This document shows positions 62,671-64,000 of a DNA stretch of 64,000 nt, piece by piece. Origin of the DNA: Luteococcus sp038433135 (GTDB lineage Bacteria > Actinomycetota > Actinomycetes > Propionibacteriales > Propionibacteriaceae); NCBI RefSeq assembly GCF_038433135.1, contig NZ_JBCDMV010000002.1:310001-374000 (forward strand). Direction: 5' to 3'. The notes beneath the pieces are model-generated. The model was not told the origin of the DNA, did not search any database, and was given only the letters and a program-made list of their open reading frames with translations. Position numbers and translations under genes: made by a program. Position 1 is the first letter of the stretch. Each line of letters opens with the position of its first letter.

Positions 62671-62749
62671 TCCCCGGTTGGTCTGCCGGCAGGGCCCGCC
62701 TGACTTTGAATCAGGATTAGCGACAGTGGTTCGACTCCACTCCGGGGAG
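62671..62749 (+). tRNA. tRNA-Gln (anticodon UUG)
   Basis: A 79-nt cloverleaf: acceptor arms TCCCCGG (62671-62677) and CCGGGGA (62742-62748) pair perfectly, the anticodon arm is CCTGA-CTTTGAA-TCAGG with anticodon TTG, and the T arm is AGTGG-TTCGACT-CCACT. CCA is not encoded. The variable region (ATTAGCGAC) is 9 nt, longer than the usual 4-5 of a class I tRNA, and the D arm is only weakly paired. A TAAGGT box at 62627-62632 is a likely -10. Confidence 0.88.
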
Positions 62750-62757
62750 CAGCAAGG

Positions 62758-62785
62758 CAGGGCCTCGACATCGGTCGGGGCCCTG
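62758..62785 (+). terminator. Terminator after tRNA-Gln
   Basis: CAGGGCC (62758-62764) pairs with GGCCCTG (62779-62785), with inner CGAC/GTCG pairs, 9 bases after the tRNA. Confidence 0.7.
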
Positions 62786-62878
62786 TGTCGTTCGCGGGGC
62801 CTGCGCCAGGCCGTCGCGACGTCGGGCGGACCGGGCCGGGGCCGATCAGTGCGGCACGGTCGCCGAGCATCGACGCGG

Positions 62879-62884
62879 TAGAGT
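62879..62884 (+). promoter_or_regulatory. -10 box of glmU
   Basis: TAGAGT at 62879-62884 would start a transcript near 62891 and leave a 64-nt leader ending in the AAGGAG ribosome binding site. Confidence 0.5.
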
Positions 62885-62954
62885 TCCACCGGAGCACTGA
62901 TGAGGCAGTATCTCCCTGTCAGTGGCAGGAAGCTGCCGGACCCGAAGGAGCCAC

Positions 62955-64000
62955 GTGACCAGTCAGCAGCCCGAGCCCGCCCAGCAGGTGTCGGCCGTCG
63001 TCGTCCTTGCCGCCGGCGGCGGTACCCGCATGAAGTCCAACACCTCCAAGTTGTTGCACCAGGTGGCGGGGCACTCCATGCTCAGCTACGCCGTCAATGC
63101 CGCTGAGGAGGTTGAGCCGGAGCACCTCGTCGTGGTCGTCGGCCACAAGCGGGAGCAGGTGCTGCAGCACCTGTCCGAGATTGCCCCCAATGTGGTCACC
63201 GCGGTCCAGGAGGAGCAGAAGGGCACCGGGCACGCCGTCCAGTGCGGCCTGCAGGGGCTCGGCGAGTTGCGCGGCGAGATCCTTGTCACCTATGGCGACG
63301 TGCCGATGCTGACCGGTCAGACCCTGATCGAGCTGGTGCAGGAGCACCGTGCCCAGAGCAACCACATCACCGTGCTGACCGCGAAGGTTCCCGAGCCCTT
63401 CGGTTACGGCCGGATCATCCGGGATGGTGACCAGATTGCCAAGATCGTGGAGCAGAAGGACGCCAGCCCCCAAGAGGCTGCCGTCACCGAGATCAACTCC
63501 GGCATCTACATCTTCAACGCCGAAACGCTCTACGAGGGCCTCAAGCACCTCAAGACCGACAACGCCCAGGGCGAGCTCTACCTGACCGACGTGATCTCCA
63601 CCGCCCGCGGCAACAGCGAGCGGGTGGGCGCCTACATGATCGACGATCTGTGGCAGACCGAGGGCGTCAACGACCGGGTGCAGCTGGCCCGGATGAATGA
63701 GGAGATGAACCGCCGGATCGTCGAGAAGTGGATGAAGAGCGGCGTCACCGTCCAGGACCCGCGGACCACGTGGATCCAGCAGGGCGTCGACATTGCGCAG
63801 GACGTCACGATCCTGTCCGGGACACATCTGGAGGGCGCCACCAGCATCGCCACCGGCGCCGTGATCGGACCCGACACCACCCTGACCGACGTCGAGGTGG
63901 GCGAGGGCGCCACCGTCATCCGCAGCCACGGCTCGCTGAGCGTGATCGGCGCCGGCGCCACCGTCGGCCCGTTCAGCTTCCTGCGCCCCGGCACCGAGTT
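62955..64000 (+). CDS. glmU: Bifunctional GlcNAc-1-phosphate uridyltransferase/glucosamine-1-phosphate acetyltransferase (3' end outside window)
   Basis: GlmU makes UDP-GlcNAc for cell-wall synthesis. Only the first 348 codons are present. The uridyltransferase domain has LAAGGGTRMKS (18-28), VQEEQKGTGHAVQ, TYGDVPML and EINSGIY; from about 260 the left-handed beta-helix begins with TWIQQGVDIAQDV and hexapeptide repeats. GTG 62955 has AAGGAG (62945-62950) 4 nt upstream. The acetyltransferase active site is beyond the window. Confidence 0.95.
   Translation, partial: MTSQQPEPAQQVSAVVVLAAGGGTRMKSNTSKLLHQVAGHSMLSYAVNAAEEVEPEHLVVVVGHKREQVLQHLSEIAPNVVTAVQEEQKGTGHAVQCGLQGLGELRGEILVTYGDVPMLTGQTLIELVQEHRAQSNHITVLTAKVPEPFGYGRIIRDGDQIAKIVEQKDASPQEAAVTEINSGIYIFNAETLYEGLKHLKTDNAQGELYLTDVISTARGNSERVGAYMIDDLWQTEGVNDRVQLARMNEEMNRRIVEKWMKSGVTVQDPRTTWIQQGVDIAQDVTILSGTHLEGATSIATGAVIGPDTTLTDVEVGEGATVIRSHGSLSVIGAGATVGPFSFLRPGTE

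Overview
The window is chromosomal DNA from a high-GC actinobacterium. Evidence for this includes mycothiol genes (mycothione reductase and MshD), a GlnR-type orphan regulator, a HemD fused to a decayed methyltransferase domain, monomeric NADP-isocitrate dehydrogenase, the 33-residue ribosomal protein bS22, and about twenty genes whose start codon follows a TAnnnT box by only 6-7 nt with no ribosome binding site (leaderless expression). Gene content fits Propionibacteriaceae or a relative, but I cannot fix the genus from sequence alone. I saw no prophage, insertion sequence, rRNA operon or CRISPR array; this is mostly core genome with a few repeat-rich spots.

Layout. 0-8.7 kb: radA, a glyoxalase-like protein, a Cys-rich protein, then a TIM-barrel isomerase / proline dehydrogenase / CPBP protease operon, asd-proC, the tiny bS22 gene and a thioredoxin-fold protein. 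8.7-20.3 kb: a redox and heme block, with a Rex operator over the promoter of rex-hemA-hemC-hemD, then hemB, hemL and the system II cytochrome c genes (TlpA/ResA-like, ccdA, resB, ccsB). This block couples NADH/NAD+ sensing to heme and cytochrome supply. 20.4-24.7 kb: an SDR enzyme, a YchJ-like protein, and a molybdate locus (HTH-TOBE regulator, modA, modB, modC). 24.7-25.4 kb is a non-coding, locally AT-richer stretch with hairpins. 25.4-31.4 kb: mtr, a GH3 lipoprotein, a small membrane protein and leuS.

31.4-32.6 kb is the most unusual spot: one AbiEi/DUF559-like gene bracketed by two copies of a palindromic repeat whose centres lie exactly 1,100 bp apart. 32.6-33.8 kb: luxS-mtnN (methyl-cycle recycling). 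33.8-46 kb: a sucrase/ferredoxin-like protein, the phosphate operon pstS-pstC-pstA-pstB with a PHO-box-like site, a MutT1-like Nudix/phosphatase, ppk, mshD, two less-known proteins and glnR, an order that recalls Streptomyces and so links phosphate, polyphosphate, mycothiol and nitrogen control. 46.0-46.5 kb is a REP-like block made of a 197-bp tandem duplication. 46.5-64 kb: dtd, a 42-residue membrane peptide, a nitrobindin-like protein, ygfZ, an asparaginase, an L,D-transpeptidase with three nearly identical peptidoglycan-binding repeats, typA, an APC permease, a DUF3151 protein, an alkaline phosphatase with its own PHO-like box, purA, a Pro/Ser/Thr-rich exported protein, icd, a TetR regulator, tRNA-Gln(UUG), and the start of glmU, which runs off the window end.
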